NCBI GenBank assembly: GCA_910579415.1
Contig: CAJTUY010000004.1
Coordinates: 29,886 to 75,225, forward strand
From: an uncultured Clostridia bacterium
GTDB lineage: Bacteria > Bacillota > Clostridia > UBA1381
Length of the DNA stretch: 45,340 nucleotides
Direction of reading: 5' to 3'
This document shows, piece by piece, positions 17,164-24,119 of the stretch. The translations under genes and the position numbers were made by a program. Position 1 is the first letter of the stretch. Every line of letters begins with the position of its first letter. The notes beneath the pieces are model-generated. The model saw only the letters and a list, made by a program, of their open reading frames with translations, searched no databases and was not told where the DNA came from.

Positions 17164-17376
17164 ATGGAAGAGTATATAGTTGTAAAGGCTCTTGAGGACG
17201 GAGTTAATATTATAGGTCTTACAAGCGGCAAGGACACCAAATTTCACCATACAGAAAAGCTTGACAAGGGTGAGGTGTTTCTGGCACAGTTTACTGAAAT
17301 GACTACTGCGATAAAAGTAAACGGTTCGGCTGAAATATATACAAAACACGGTAAGCTTACATCAGATAAGCGATAA
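17164..17376 (+). CDS. mtrB: TRAP homologue (trp RNA-binding attenuation protein family)
   Basis: This 70-residue protein aligns end to end with Bacillus TRAP: VVKALEDGVNIIGLT, then DTKFHHTEKLDKGEV and AQFTEMTTAIKV are near-identical. TRAP forms an 11-subunit ring that binds tryptophan and wraps (G/U)AG-repeat RNA to attenuate trp genes. Tryptophan-contact positions are kept (Thr25, Gln42, Thr44 and Thr47, equivalent to Thr30, Gln47, Thr49 and Thr52 in B. subtilis). Of the KKR RNA-contact set, the two lysines remain (Lys32, Lys51) but the arginine equivalent to Arg58 is Asn53. No trp genes are nearby; it is transcribed from its own promoter together with the next small gene and probably pfkA. 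RNA specificity may differ from classical TRAP. Confidence 0.9.
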   Translation: MEEYIVVKALEDGVNIIGLTSGKDTKFHHTEKLDKGEVFLAQFTEMTTAIKVNGSAEIYTKHGKLTSDKR

Positions 17377-17398
17377 TCCGTATGAGGAGGATAATGTC

Positions 17399-17596
17399 AT
17401 GTGGACAGTAGTATATATATCACAGTCGATTGAAACTGCGCAAAAGCTTATAGACGCGCTTTCTCAAAACGGCATAATATCTCAGATGAGACGCGCGCGC
17501 AGCGAGGAGGACAAATGCGGCTGTTATGAGGTGCTTGTTCCGAATACAGAGCTTGCGGCGGCACAGGATTTGATTATTGAAAATGAATTATTTTAA
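17399..17596 (+). CDS. Small DUF2007-like protein upstream of pfkA
   Basis: This 65-residue protein starts at ATG 17399 behind GAGGAGG. It has the pattern of a single ferredoxin-like half domain: VVYISQSIETAQKLIDALSQNGI then YEVLVPNTELAAAQDLI. It resembles the small DUF2007-type 'putative signal transducing' proteins that often sit directly in front of pfkA in Clostridia, where automatic annotation sometimes mislabels them glutamate decarboxylase. No enzyme active site fits in this length. It is 23 bp from both mtrB and pfkA, so the three look co-transcribed. The function is unknown. Confidence 0.7.
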   Translation: MWTVVYISQSIETAQKLIDALSQNGIISQMRRARSEEDKCGCYEVLVPNTELAAAQDLIIENELF

Positions 17597-17619
17597 TTTT
17601 CGTGGGAGGATAAAAGGCT

Positions 17620-18597
17620 ATGGAAAATAAGAATGTAAGAACAATCGGAGTTTTAACCAGCGGCGGCGACGCTCCCGGAATGAACGCCGCAATCCGTGCA
17701 GTTGTCAGAGTAGGCGCTTATTACGGACTGAAGGTATTCGGTGTAAGACGCGGTTACAACGGTCTTATAAACGGCGAGCTTGTAGAGCTTAATGCAAGAA
17801 GCGTTTCTGAAACGCTGCAAAGAGGCGGTACAATTTTGCAGACAGCGCGCTGTCTTGAATTTAAAGAGCCTGAGGGCGTAAAGAAGGCTGTTGAGATTGC
17901 AAAGGTATTCGGTCTGGACGGACTTGTAGTAATAGGCGGCGACGGTTCATTCAGAGGCGCAAAGGATTTGTGCGCAGCAGGACTTCCCACAATCGCGCTT
18001 CCCGGAACAATTGACAACGACATAAGCTGCAGTGAATATACTGTGGGATATGATACATGTCTTAATACCGTTAAGGACGCGGTGGATAAAATCAGAGATA
18101 CGGCTCAGAGCCATGAGCGCTGTTCTATAATAGAGGTTATGGGACGCGCGGCAGGATATATTGCAATACAGGCAGGTATTGCCTGCGGCGCTGAAGTTGT
18201 GCTTGTTCCTGAAAGAGAATGGGATTTTGACGAGGACGTACTTCGTCCTATTCTTGAAAGTAAGTCAAGAGGTAAGAAACATTCTATTATAGTTGTTGCC
18301 GAAGGTATCGGCGGCGTAATTGAAATGGCTAAGGAAATTGAAGAAAAGACAGGTATTGAATCAAGAGCTACAATTCTGGGTCATGTTCAGAGAGGCGGAA
18401 GCCCGACAGTGCGTGACAGAGTGGTTGCAAGCGAGATGGGCGGCAGGGCCGTTGAACTGCTGCTTGAAGGTAAGCAGAACAGAATAGTTTGTATGCGTGA
18501 CCACAAAATTGTTGATGTTGATATTGAAGAAGGTCTTGCAATGGAAAAGGAGCTTCCTCAGCAGCTTGTTGATTTGGCTAAGAAATTATCTGTTTAA
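17620..18597 (+). CDS. pfkA: ATP-dependent 6-phosphofructokinase
   Basis: PfkA phosphorylates fructose 6-phosphate, the committed step of glycolysis. At 325 residues it is a normal bacterial PfkA. GGDAPGMNAAIRAVVR binds ATP, GGDGSFRGA keeps the glycine that marks ATP-dependent (not pyrophosphate-dependent) enzymes, and PGTIDNDI carries the catalytic aspartate. EVMGRAAG and HVQRGGSP form the substrate site. The ribosome site is GGGAGG before ATG 17620. A terminator follows, but pyk begins only 70 bp later and may be reached by read-through. Confidence 0.95.
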   Translation: MENKNVRTIGVLTSGGDAPGMNAAIRAVVRVGAYYGLKVFGVRRGYNGLINGELVELNARSVSETLQRGGTILQTARCLEFKEPEGVKKAVEIAKVFGLDGLVVIGGDGSFRGAKDLCAAGLPTIALPGTIDNDISCSEYTVGYDTCLNTVKDAVDKIRDTAQSHERCSIIEVMGRAAGYIAIQAGIACGAEVVLVPEREWDFDEDVLRPILESKSRGKKHSIIVVAEGIGGVIEMAKEIEEKTGIESRATILGHVQRGGSPTVRDRVVASEMGGRAVELLLEGKQNRIVCMRDHKIVDVDIEEGLAMEKELPQQLVDLAKKLSV

Positions 18598-18604
18598 TCT
18601 ATTC

Positions 18605-18639
18605 GGGGTTGTTGCATTGTATATGAAACAACCCCTTTT
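18605..18639 (+). terminator. Intrinsic terminator after pfkA
   Basis: GGGGTTGTT (18605-18613) pairs with AACAACCCC (18627-18635), 13-nt loop, then only TTTT. The short T run suggests partial termination between pfkA and pyk. Confidence 0.7.
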
Positions 18640-18668
18640 AAGTATTTATTAAAAATCGGGAGGATAAT

Positions 18669-20423
18669 ATGAGAAGGACAAAAATTATCTGTACAATGGG
18701 ACCTGCAACAGACAGCGAAGAAGTATTAAAGGATTTAATGCTTGCAGGTATGGACGTTGCGCGTCTTAATTTTTCGCACGGTACTCATGAAGAAGCGCTG
18801 GAGAGAATTAACCGTATAAAAAAGGTCAGGGAGGAGCTGGATATTCCGGTTGCGATTTTGCTTGATACAAAGGGACCTGAGGTAAGGGTTAAGGACTTTA
18901 AGGAGGGCAAGGTTACACTTAAAGAAGGTCAGAAATTCACGCTATGTACAGATGACGTTGAAGGTGACGAAACGCAGGTTTCCGTTACATACGCAAACCT
19001 TCCCAATGATGTAAGAGTAGGAAACCGTATTCTTATCGACGACGGTCTTATTGAAATGGAAGTCCTGAGCATTAAGGGTAAGCGTATACTGTGTCAGGTT
19101 AAAAACGGCGGTGTCGTATCAAACAAAAAGGGCGTAAATATTCCGAATGTATCGCTTTCAATGCCGTATATGAGCCGTAAGGACACTGAGGATATTTTAT
19201 TCGGAATAGAGAATGATGTTGATTTTATCGCCGCATCATTTGTAAGAACGGCTGACGATATAAAAGAGATAAAAAGTCTTCTTAATAATAACGGCGGCAG
19301 AAATATCCGTATAATTGCAAAGATAGAAAATGCGGAGGGCGTACAGAATATTGATGATATAGTACGTGAAACTCACGGCATAATGGTTGCAAGAGGTGAT
19401 ATGGGCGTAGAAATCGACATGCAGGATTTGCCCGTAATACAGAAGCGTCTTATAAAGAAAACCTACCGCGCAGGCAAGGTTGTTATTACAGCTACGCAAA
19501 TGCTGGATTCGATGATTAGAAATCCGCGTCCTACGCGCGCGGAAACCACCGACGTTGCCAACGCTATTTATGACGGTACAAGCGCGATTATGCTTTCGGG
19601 CGAAACGGCAATCGGCAAGTATCCTGTTGAAACCGTAAAAACAATGGCGTCAATCGCCGAGCGTACGGAAAACGATATTGACTATGTAAAGCGTCTGGAA
19701 AGAATGAATTTTGACTCGCGTATGGACGTTACAAACGCTATAAGTCATGCTACGTGTACAACAGCGCATGACCTGCGCGCGTCGGCTATTATCGCGCTTA
19801 CTTATTCGGGCGGCACAGCTATGCAGCTTTCGCGTTTCCGTCCGTCATGTCCGATTATTGCCCCGACCTTAAGCGTTAAGGCAAGACGTCAGCTTAATCT
19901 GTCGTGGGGAGTAATTCCTATTATGAGCGAAGCGAGAAGCAATACCGACGAACTTTTTGACCATGCTGTTGAATGCGCGCAGAAAACAGGACTTATAAAG
20001 GACGGCGAGCTTGTCGTTATTACAGGCGGCGCGCCTATGGGCGTTGCGGGTACGACCAATATTATGAAGGTACATCTTGTAGGTCATATACTTGTAAACG
20101 GAAAAGGTCTTGACGCGCTTAACACAACAGCCAATGTATGTGTTGCCACAAGCTTTGACGAGCTTGAAAAGAATTTCTGCGACGGCGATATTGTTGTTAC
20201 AAATAATATTACAAACGATATGATTTCAATTATGCGAAAAGCCGCAGGTATCATAAGCGAGGAAACAGGCGAGGCAAACAATGCAAAAGTGCTTGCGGCG
20301 GCTCTGGATATTCCCGTTATTGTTGCGGCGGCAGGCGCGACAAAGGTTCTTAAAAGCGGCACGACCATTACTATGGACGCGAAATGCGGACTTGTATATT
20401 CAGGGACGGAAAACATTCAATAG
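18669..20423 (+). CDS. pyk: Pyruvate kinase with C-terminal PEP-utilising-type domain
   Basis: Pyruvate kinase transfers phosphate from PEP to ADP. At 584 residues it carries the extra C-terminal domain seen in Bacillus-type enzymes (residues about 480-584, similar to the mobile phosphohistidine domain of PEP-utilising enzymes, including GLVYSGTEN). TKIICTMGPATDS opens the barrel, ARLNFSHGTHEE follows, and the catalytic lysine lies in IIAKIENAEGVQNIDDI. MVARGDMGVE and TQMLDSMIRNPRPTRAETTDVANAI are textbook signatures. No standard -35/-10 pair was found directly upstream, so expression may depend on read-through from pfkA. Confidence 0.95.
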   Translation: MRRTKIICTMGPATDSEEVLKDLMLAGMDVARLNFSHGTHEEALERINRIKKVREELDIPVAILLDTKGPEVRVKDFKEGKVTLKEGQKFTLCTDDVEGDETQVSVTYANLPNDVRVGNRILIDDGLIEMEVLSIKGKRILCQVKNGGVVSNKKGVNIPNVSLSMPYMSRKDTEDILFGIENDVDFIAASFVRTADDIKEIKSLLNNNGGRNIRIIAKIENAEGVQNIDDIVRETHGIMVARGDMGVEIDMQDLPVIQKRLIKKTYRAGKVVITATQMLDSMIRNPRPTRAETTDVANAIYDGTSAIMLSGETAIGKYPVETVKTMASIAERTENDIDYVKRLERMNFDSRMDVTNAISHATCTTAHDLRASAIIALTYSGGTAMQLSRFRPSCPIIAPTLSVKARRQLNLSWGVIPIMSEARSNTDELFDHAVECAQKTGLIKDGELVVITGGAPMGVAGTTNIMKVHLVGHILVNGKGLDALNTTANVCVATSFDELEKNFCDGDIVVTNNITNDMISIMRKAAGIISEETGEANNAKVLAAALDIPVIVAAAGATKVLKSGTTITMDAKCGLVYSGTENIQ

Positions 20424-20480
20424 AACTGAAAAAATGCCGTTTACTGCATTTTTCCGGAGGTTTGAAAGGGAGTTGTTGTT

Positions 20481-20909
20481 ATGTCATTTATAAGCGAAAC
20501 AAATCTTACCGTAAGATATGCCGAAACGGACATGATGGGAATTGTGCATCATTCCCGTTATTATCCGTGGTTTGAGGTGGCGCGTACAGATTTTATTAAG
20601 AAAAGCGGCATGAGCTATACGGAAATGGAAAATATGGGTATACTGCTTCCGCTTACCGAAACGGCGGCAAAATATTATTACGGACTTCGCTATGAAGATG
20701 AAGTGGTAGTAAAATGCTGTCTTACAAAGCTTACTGTGGCGCGGTGCGAGTTTAAGTATGAGGTATATAAAAAGCCTGAAATGAAGCTTATGACAACGGG
20801 TAAAACAGGTCATGGCTTTGTAAATAAGGAATTTGTGCCGATAAATTTAAAAAAGCTTTATCCCGATATATGGAATAGCCTGAACGACCTTTTGTATAAG
20901 GAGAATTGA
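20481..20909 (+). CDS. Acyl-CoA thioesterase of the YbgC/4HBT hotdog family
   Basis: This 142-residue hotdog-fold protein carries the catalytic aspartate in RYAETDMMGIVHHSRYYPWFEVAR, the YbgC/4-hydroxybenzoyl-CoA thioesterase signature. The family hydrolyses short- to medium-chain acyl-CoAs or acyl carriers. AAAGGGAG precedes ATG 20481. It is 57 bp after pyk and 2 bp before the dehydrogenase gene, so it is probably part of the same transcript. The actual acyl substrate cannot be read from the sequence. Confidence 0.85.
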   Translation: MSFISETNLTVRYAETDMMGIVHHSRYYPWFEVARTDFIKKSGMSYTEMENMGILLPLTETAAKYYYGLRYEDEVVVKCCLTKLTVARCEFKYEVYKKPEMKLMTTGKTGHGFVNKEFVPINLKKLYPDIWNSLNDLLYKEN

Positions 20910-20911
20910 TT

Positions 20912-21862
20912 ATGAAAATAGTTGTTTTGGACGCGAAAACACTCGGCGGCGATATGGAGTTCAGTCAGTTTGATAAATTCGGCGAGGTTCAGGTTTATCA
21001 GACAACGTCGGCTTTACAGCTTGAAGACAGAATAAAGGATGCGGATGTTATAATAGTAAATAAGATTAAGCTTGATGAAAACAATCTGAAAAATGCGAAA
21101 AAACTTAAGCTTATCTGTGTTACGGCAACGGGCTATGATAATATTGATACAACATATTGCTGGCATAGGGAAATTGCCGTCTGTAATGTAAAGGGTTACT
21201 CCACAAGCTCTGTCGCTCAGGTGACTGCGGCAATGGCTCTGTCGCTTGTAACGCATCTTAACGCATTTGACAGCTATGTAAAGGACGGCAGGTATACGGA
21301 AAGCGGCGTACAGAACCGCCTGAAACCGTATTTTCATGAGCTTAACGGAATGACATGGGGAATTGTCGGTTACGGCAATATCGGAAAGCGCGTCGCGCAG
21401 ATAGCGTCGGCGCTCGGAGCAAAGACGCTTATAAATCCGCATAGGGTAAGAGATGGGTTTGATTATTCCACGCTTGACGAGGTATGCGGAAATTCGGATA
21501 TTATTTCGGTGCATGTTCCGCTTACCGCCGAAACGCGCGGAATGATTGACGAAAAGCATATTGCAATGATGAAAAAAACAGCTGTATTTATTAACGTATC
21601 ACGCGGAGCTGTTGCGGATGAGGAAGCGTTAACAAACGCAATTCAGGATGGCAGGCTCGGCGGCTTGGGTATTGACGTATATTCGGAGGAACCGCTTGCA
21701 AAGGACAGTCCGTATAATAAGATTTTGCATAAAAAGAATGTTATTTTTACGCCGCATATGGCATGGGGCGCATATGAAGCGCGTAAACGCTGTATAGATG
21801 AAATTGAAAAGAATATTGAAACATTCTTTATGGGCGGTACGCGTAACAGAGTGGATATTTAA
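20912..21862 (+). CDS. NAD-dependent D-2-hydroxyacid dehydrogenase
   Basis: This 316-residue member of the D-2-hydroxyacid dehydrogenase family has the Rossmann motif GIVGYGNIGKRVAQIASALGA. The catalytic trio is visible as the arginine in NVSRGAVADEEAL, the glutamate in GIDVYSEEPL and the histidine in TPHMAWGAYEAR. VTATGYDNIDTTYC is typical of the glycerate/hydroxypyruvate-like branch. ATG 20912 is chosen over TTG 20906 because AAGGAG (20898-20903) would be too close to the TTG. The substrate could be glycerate, 2-ketogluconate or a related 2-oxoacid. It ends the long plus-strand gene run. Confidence 0.85.
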   Translation: MKIVVLDAKTLGGDMEFSQFDKFGEVQVYQTTSALQLEDRIKDADVIIVNKIKLDENNLKNAKKLKLICVTATGYDNIDTTYCWHREIAVCNVKGYSTSSVAQVTAAMALSLVTHLNAFDSYVKDGRYTESGVQNRLKPYFHELNGMTWGIVGYGNIGKRVAQIASALGAKTLINPHRVRDGFDYSTLDEVCGNSDIISVHVPLTAETRGMIDEKHIAMMKKTAVFINVSRGAVADEEALTNAIQDGRLGGLGIDVYSEEPLAKDSPYNKILHKKNVIFTPHMAWGAYEARKRCIDEIEKNIETFFMGGTRNRVDI

Positions 21863-21886
21863 AAAGGGACGTAAGTCCCTTTTTTG
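21862..21886 (+). terminator. Intrinsic terminator of the dehydrogenase gene
   Basis: AAAAGGGAC (21862-21870), loop GTAA, GTCCCTTTT (21875-21883) and more T. It directly abuts the E1 promoter, whose -35 box begins at 21889. Confidence 0.85.
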
Positions 21887-21888
21887 TT

Positions 21889-21917
21889 TTGACAAACTTC
21901 GGGGAATGTGATACAAT
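21889..21917 (+). promoter_or_regulatory. Promoter of structured RNA E1
   Basis: TTGACA (21889-21894), 17 bp, TACAAT (21912-21917). The predicted start, near G21924, is the first base of the E1 hairpin. Confidence 0.75.
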
Positions 21918-21923
21918 AAATAT

Positions 21924-22106
21924 GCTAAAAATCAAAATTTAATATCTATTGCCATAAATGCAAATAATCAGTATATGTTTTGTGAAAAACGTATGCTTAA
22001 GATTTAATACTGATTATTTGTTAATACAGGTTTAAATTTTGATTTTTAGCGAAGTCAAGCTACGTTTTTAGTGCGTAGCTGTAAAATATGGCTGCGCATT
22101 TTTTAT
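21924..22106 (+). ncRNA. Structured RNA element E1 (copy 1 of 3), possible riboswitch or sRNA
   Basis: The predicted transcript of about 183 nt begins at the base of a long hairpin. GCTAAAAATCAAAATTTAA (21924-21942) pairs perfectly over 19 bp with 22032-22050. CAAATAATCAG (21961-21971) pairs with CTGATTATTTG (22010-22020). The apical loop holds AAAAACGTATGCTT (21985-21998), which is complementary to the tail AAGCTACGTTTTT (22057-22069) over 13 bp with one bulged T: a long pseudoknot. The tail can instead pair with GCGTAGCT (22073-22080), which otherwise forms the terminator stem with GGCTGCGC (22090-22097) before ATTTTTTAT. No open reading frame of note lies inside. Copies E2 and E3 keep this fold with different sequence. 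I know of no named family that matches. Confidence 0.8.
22073..22105 (+). terminator. Terminator hairpin of E1
   Basis: GCGTAGCT (22073-22080) pairs with GGCTGCGC (22090-22097) through two G-U pairs, followed by ATTTTTTATTT. The 5' arm is shared with an alternative hairpin. Confidence 0.7.
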
Positions 22107-22116
22107 TTGAAAGCTA

Positions 22117-22145
22117 TTTACAAATAAAGTTATGCGTGATACAAT
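22117..22145 (+). promoter_or_regulatory. Promoter of structured RNA E2
   Basis: TTTACA (22117-22122), 17 bp, TACAAT (22140-22145). The -10 region and the next bases (GTGATACAATAAATATGCTA) are identical to those of E1. Confidence 0.75.
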
Positions 22146-22151
22146 AAATAT

Positions 22152-22322
22152 GCTACAAATCTAAAATTTAATAATTTTTCCAATAAAAGTCCACAATATG
22201 TTAAAAACGTTGGCTTTCTAAAATTAGACTTTTATTGGTTAATATTAGATAAGATTTGTAGCAAAATCAAACAAAGTCACGTTTTTAGTGCGTGGCTATT
22301 AAATTAGACCGCGCATTTTTTA
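22152..22322 (+). ncRNA. Structured RNA element E2 (copy 2 of 3), leader of the SLOG gene
   Basis: This has the same architecture as E1 with mostly different stem sequence. GCTACAAATCT (22152-22162) pairs with AGATTTGTAGC (22252-22262). CCAATAAAAGTC (22180-22191) pairs perfectly with GACTTTTATTGG (22227-22238). The loop AAAAACGTTGGCTT (22203-22216) is complementary to the tail AAGTCACGTTTTT (22274-22286), again with one bulged T and one G-U pair. The terminator pairs GCGTGGCT (22290-22297) with GACCGCGC (22307-22314) before a T run. Only 30 nt separate this terminator from the SLOG start codon and no other promoter is seen, so the SLOG gene should be expressed by read-through, making E2 a likely regulatory leader. 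Confidence 0.8.
22290..22322 (+). terminator. Terminator hairpin of E2
   Basis: GCGTGGCT (22290-22297) with GACCGCGC (22307-22314), one C-A mismatch and G-U pairs, followed by ATTTTTTATT. It is weaker than that of E3. Confidence 0.6.
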
Positions 22323-22351
22323 TTGTGCCGAATACAAGGAGGATAAAAATT

Positions 22352-22852
22352 ATGATTTACAAAAACATGGAAGAGTTTTTAGGACTTATGAATGTAGGTT
22401 TTGATGAAGACGCTAAATGTCCGGAGGAAGTAAGCCGTGACGTGGAAAGGGTAATGAACGCTCGTGCAAAAATAGAAATTATGTTACATATGGAACATCT
22501 TGGACATAACAGACTGCTGGTAGTAGGCTCGCGAAAAATAACCGATATTGACATATCCAAGTACATACCTAAAGATGTTGACACTATAATATCAGGAGGC
22601 GCAAAAGGAATAGATACACTTGCGGAACAATATGCAGACAAGCACAGATTATCTAAAGTTATAATACGTCCGGATTATTCATTGCCTAAAAAAGCCGCCC
22701 CCTTATTTCGTAATCAAAGCATGGTAATTTTATGCAGCAGCGTTCTTGCAATCTGGGACGGAAAATCTCGCGGAACCAAACACACAATTGATTATGCAAA
22801 GAAACTGAAAAAAGATGTTACGGTTATAAATATAAATGAAAAACAGAGTTAA
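22352..22852 (+). CDS. SLOG-fold (DprA/YspA-like) nucleotide- or ligand-binding protein
   Basis: This 166-residue protein starts at ATG 22352 behind AAGGAGG (22336-22342); a longer frame from 22292 runs through the E2 terminator and is rejected. Residues about 50-160 have the SLOG pattern: NRLLVVGSRKITDI, then DTIISGGAKGIDTLAEQYA and LPKKAAPLFRNQSMV, with DGKSRGTKHTIDYAKK near the end. This Rossmann-like fold is found in DprA, LOG and TIR-linked proteins and binds nucleotides or nucleic acid; the single-domain YspA-like group has no settled role. The gene is controlled by the tandem E1/E2 leader and is convergent with a coiled-coil gene, with no intervening base between the stops. Confidence 0.8.
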   Translation: MIYKNMEEFLGLMNVGFDEDAKCPEEVSRDVERVMNARAKIEIMLHMEHLGHNRLLVVGSRKITDIDISKYIPKDVDTIISGGAKGIDTLAEQYADKHRLSKVIIRPDYSLPKKAAPLFRNQSMVILCSSVLAIWDGKSRGTKHTIDYAKKLKKDVTVININEKQS

Positions 22853-22867
22853 TTATTTTAACTCTGT
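22843..22867. terminator. Bidirectional terminator spanning two stop codons
   Basis: ACAGAGTTAA (22843-22852) pairs perfectly with TTAACTCTGT (22858-22867), loop 5 nt. The plus-strand SLOG stop TAA (22850-22852) and the minus-strand stop (22853-22855) both lie within the hairpin. The T runs on either side are short. Confidence 0.6.
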
Positions 22868-23464
22868 CAATGTTACGTTTTCACTCGGTTTGATTTTTTC
22901 CCTGTCTTTTAAATCAAATGTATACGAGTTGTTATACGCGACGTCGAGATTTTCGGCGGCGCGTGTTTTACCGTTTGAACCGGTAATTACAACTGTGCCG
23001 CGTCCCGAAACGATATAGCGTCCTGCGGGGATTTTGTCGGGGCAGGTATAGGTTTCATTTTTAGCGAGCGAATATGTTTTGCCGCGTATTGTTCCTTTGA
23101 TTTTGCCTGCCTTTTCCGCTTCCGCTTCCTTTTCGGCTATTTCCGTATCAAGCGCCGCAGATTGTTTTTTCAGTTCTTCAATTTCGGCAGACAGTGTATC
23201 GAAGGTCTTCTGATATTCCATGTAATAGTTATTGAACGTATCCTTTGTGCTGAGTTCGGTTTCAAGCTCGCTGAGCTTTGCCGTCATTTCTTCCTTTTGG
23301 GTTTCGAGATTTTCGCGCTTTGAAGCAAGCGAGGATATTTCCGTATCAAGCCTGTCATGCGCGCGCGAGGCGGTATCAGCGGTAAAGCCTGCGGCAAACA
23401 GTACAGCCGCCGCTATTACAGCTGAGGATATAAACAATATTAAATATAATCTTTTTGCTGTCAT
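22853..23464 (-). CDS. Membrane-anchored coiled-coil protein, paralogue B
   Basis: The protein has about 203 residues. One N-terminal transmembrane helix (LYLILFISSAVIAAAVLFAAG) is followed by a long heptad-rich coiled coil at about residues 35-120, with many E/K/L. A C-terminal beta-rich domain of about 75 residues contains KIPAGRYIVSGRGTVVITG. The upstream neighbour has the same three-part layout, with the matching segment VSGTYVIMGTGSIAIS, so the two are tandem paralogues. The start at Met3 (23464) is favoured because AAAGGAG would be only 3 nt from Met1 (23470). It is the last gene of the OLE-dxs minus-strand run. I do not recognise the family; an extracytoplasmic scaffold or sensor is only a guess. 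Confidence 0.6.
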   Translation of the reverse strand: MTAKRLYLILFISSAVIAAAVLFAAGFTADTASRAHDRLDTEISSLASKRENLETQKEEMTAKLSELETELSTKDTFNNYYMEYQKTFDTLSAEIEELKKQSAALDTEIAEKEAEAEKAGKIKGTIRGKTYSLAKNETYTCPDKIPAGRYIVSGRGTVVITGSNGKTRAAENLDVAYNNSYTFDLKDREKIKPSENVTLTELK

Positions 23465-23479
23465 ATCCATTAACTCCTT

Positions 23480-24109
23480 TTATTCCTCGCGTATCAGCTT
23501 GGCATTGCCGTCAATCTTTAAGATATCGCCGTCATTGAGTGTGAATTTTTCACCGTCCGATTTCAGCGACTTATTGACACGCGCCTTACCGTCGCTTGAA
23601 ATCGCAATACTTCCCGTACCCATAATGACATATGTTCCCGATACAAAATTCTCGCCTGCCGTATATCGTCCTGAGGACAGAGTGACGGTGGAATTTACGC
23701 TTTTAGCCGCTTTAGGACTCAGCGTATCAAGCACTGCCTTTTTTGCGCTGATTTCATTCTGAAGCTGTTCCTTTTGTGCCTGAAGCTGATTATTTTTTTC
23801 TGTTATCTTATCAAGGCTGTCACGCGACTGATTAAAGTCATCAAGCTGTTCCTGCGCCTCTGTAAGACGTGAATTAAGCTTATTCACTTCTTTTTCAACA
23901 GCGGTATAAGCGTCTGACGCGTCAATATATTCGCTGTTTTTCTTTTCATAGGAGCTTAGCTTCATATTTACGGCAGCAATCGGTTTCGGAATAAGAAATC
24001 CGGCAAAAAAAGCTGCCGCCGCAATAAGAACCGCCGCCGCTGCCGCTGTTATTATGTATGGACGTCTGCTGTCCGTTATTACTGTGATAATATCTCTATC
24101 CTTTTCCAA
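23480..24109 (-). CDS. Membrane-anchored coiled-coil protein, paralogue A
   Basis: This is a protein of 209 residues with one transmembrane segment near the N-terminus (PYIITAAAAAVLIAAAAFFAG), a coiled coil at about residues 45-130, and a C-terminal beta domain with SGRYTAGENFVSGTYVIMGTGSIAIS and TLNDGDILKIDG. The cytoplasmic tail before the helix is about 20 residues. TTG 24109 is chosen as start because GAGG lies 8 bp upstream; GTG 24118 overlaps that ribosome site. The gene begins 10 bp after the ispE stop and is followed by its paralogue, so it appears to be in the isoprenoid operon. No known function. Confidence 0.6.
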   Translation of the reverse strand: MEKDRDIITVITDSRRPYIITAAAAAVLIAAAAFFAGFLIPKPIAAVNMKLSSYEKKNSEYIDASDAYTAVEKEVNKLNSRLTEAQEQLDDFNQSRDSLDKITEKNNQLQAQKEQLQNEISAKKAVLDTLSPKAAKSVNSTVTLSSGRYTAGENFVSGTYVIMGTGSIAISSDGKARVNKSLKSDGEKFTLNDGDILKIDGNAKLIREE

Positions 24110-24119
24110 GCTGAACACC

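Noticed and set aside
22152..22322. E2 as a T-box leader, because GTGG and ACCGCGC occur near the terminator
   Set aside because: There is no Stem I with specifier loop, no AGGGTGG bulge sequence, and no aminoacyl-tRNA or amino-acid gene downstream; the pieces are arms of the terminator.
21924..22322. E1/E2 as retron msr-msd or IS200/IS605-linked RNA
   Set aside because: No reverse transcriptase, TnpB or transposase gene is present in the window, and the three copies end in intrinsic terminators.
22292..22351. Upstream extension of the SLOG protein
   Set aside because: It would translate the E2 terminator hairpin; the ATG at 22352 has a near-perfect AAGGAGG at the right distance.
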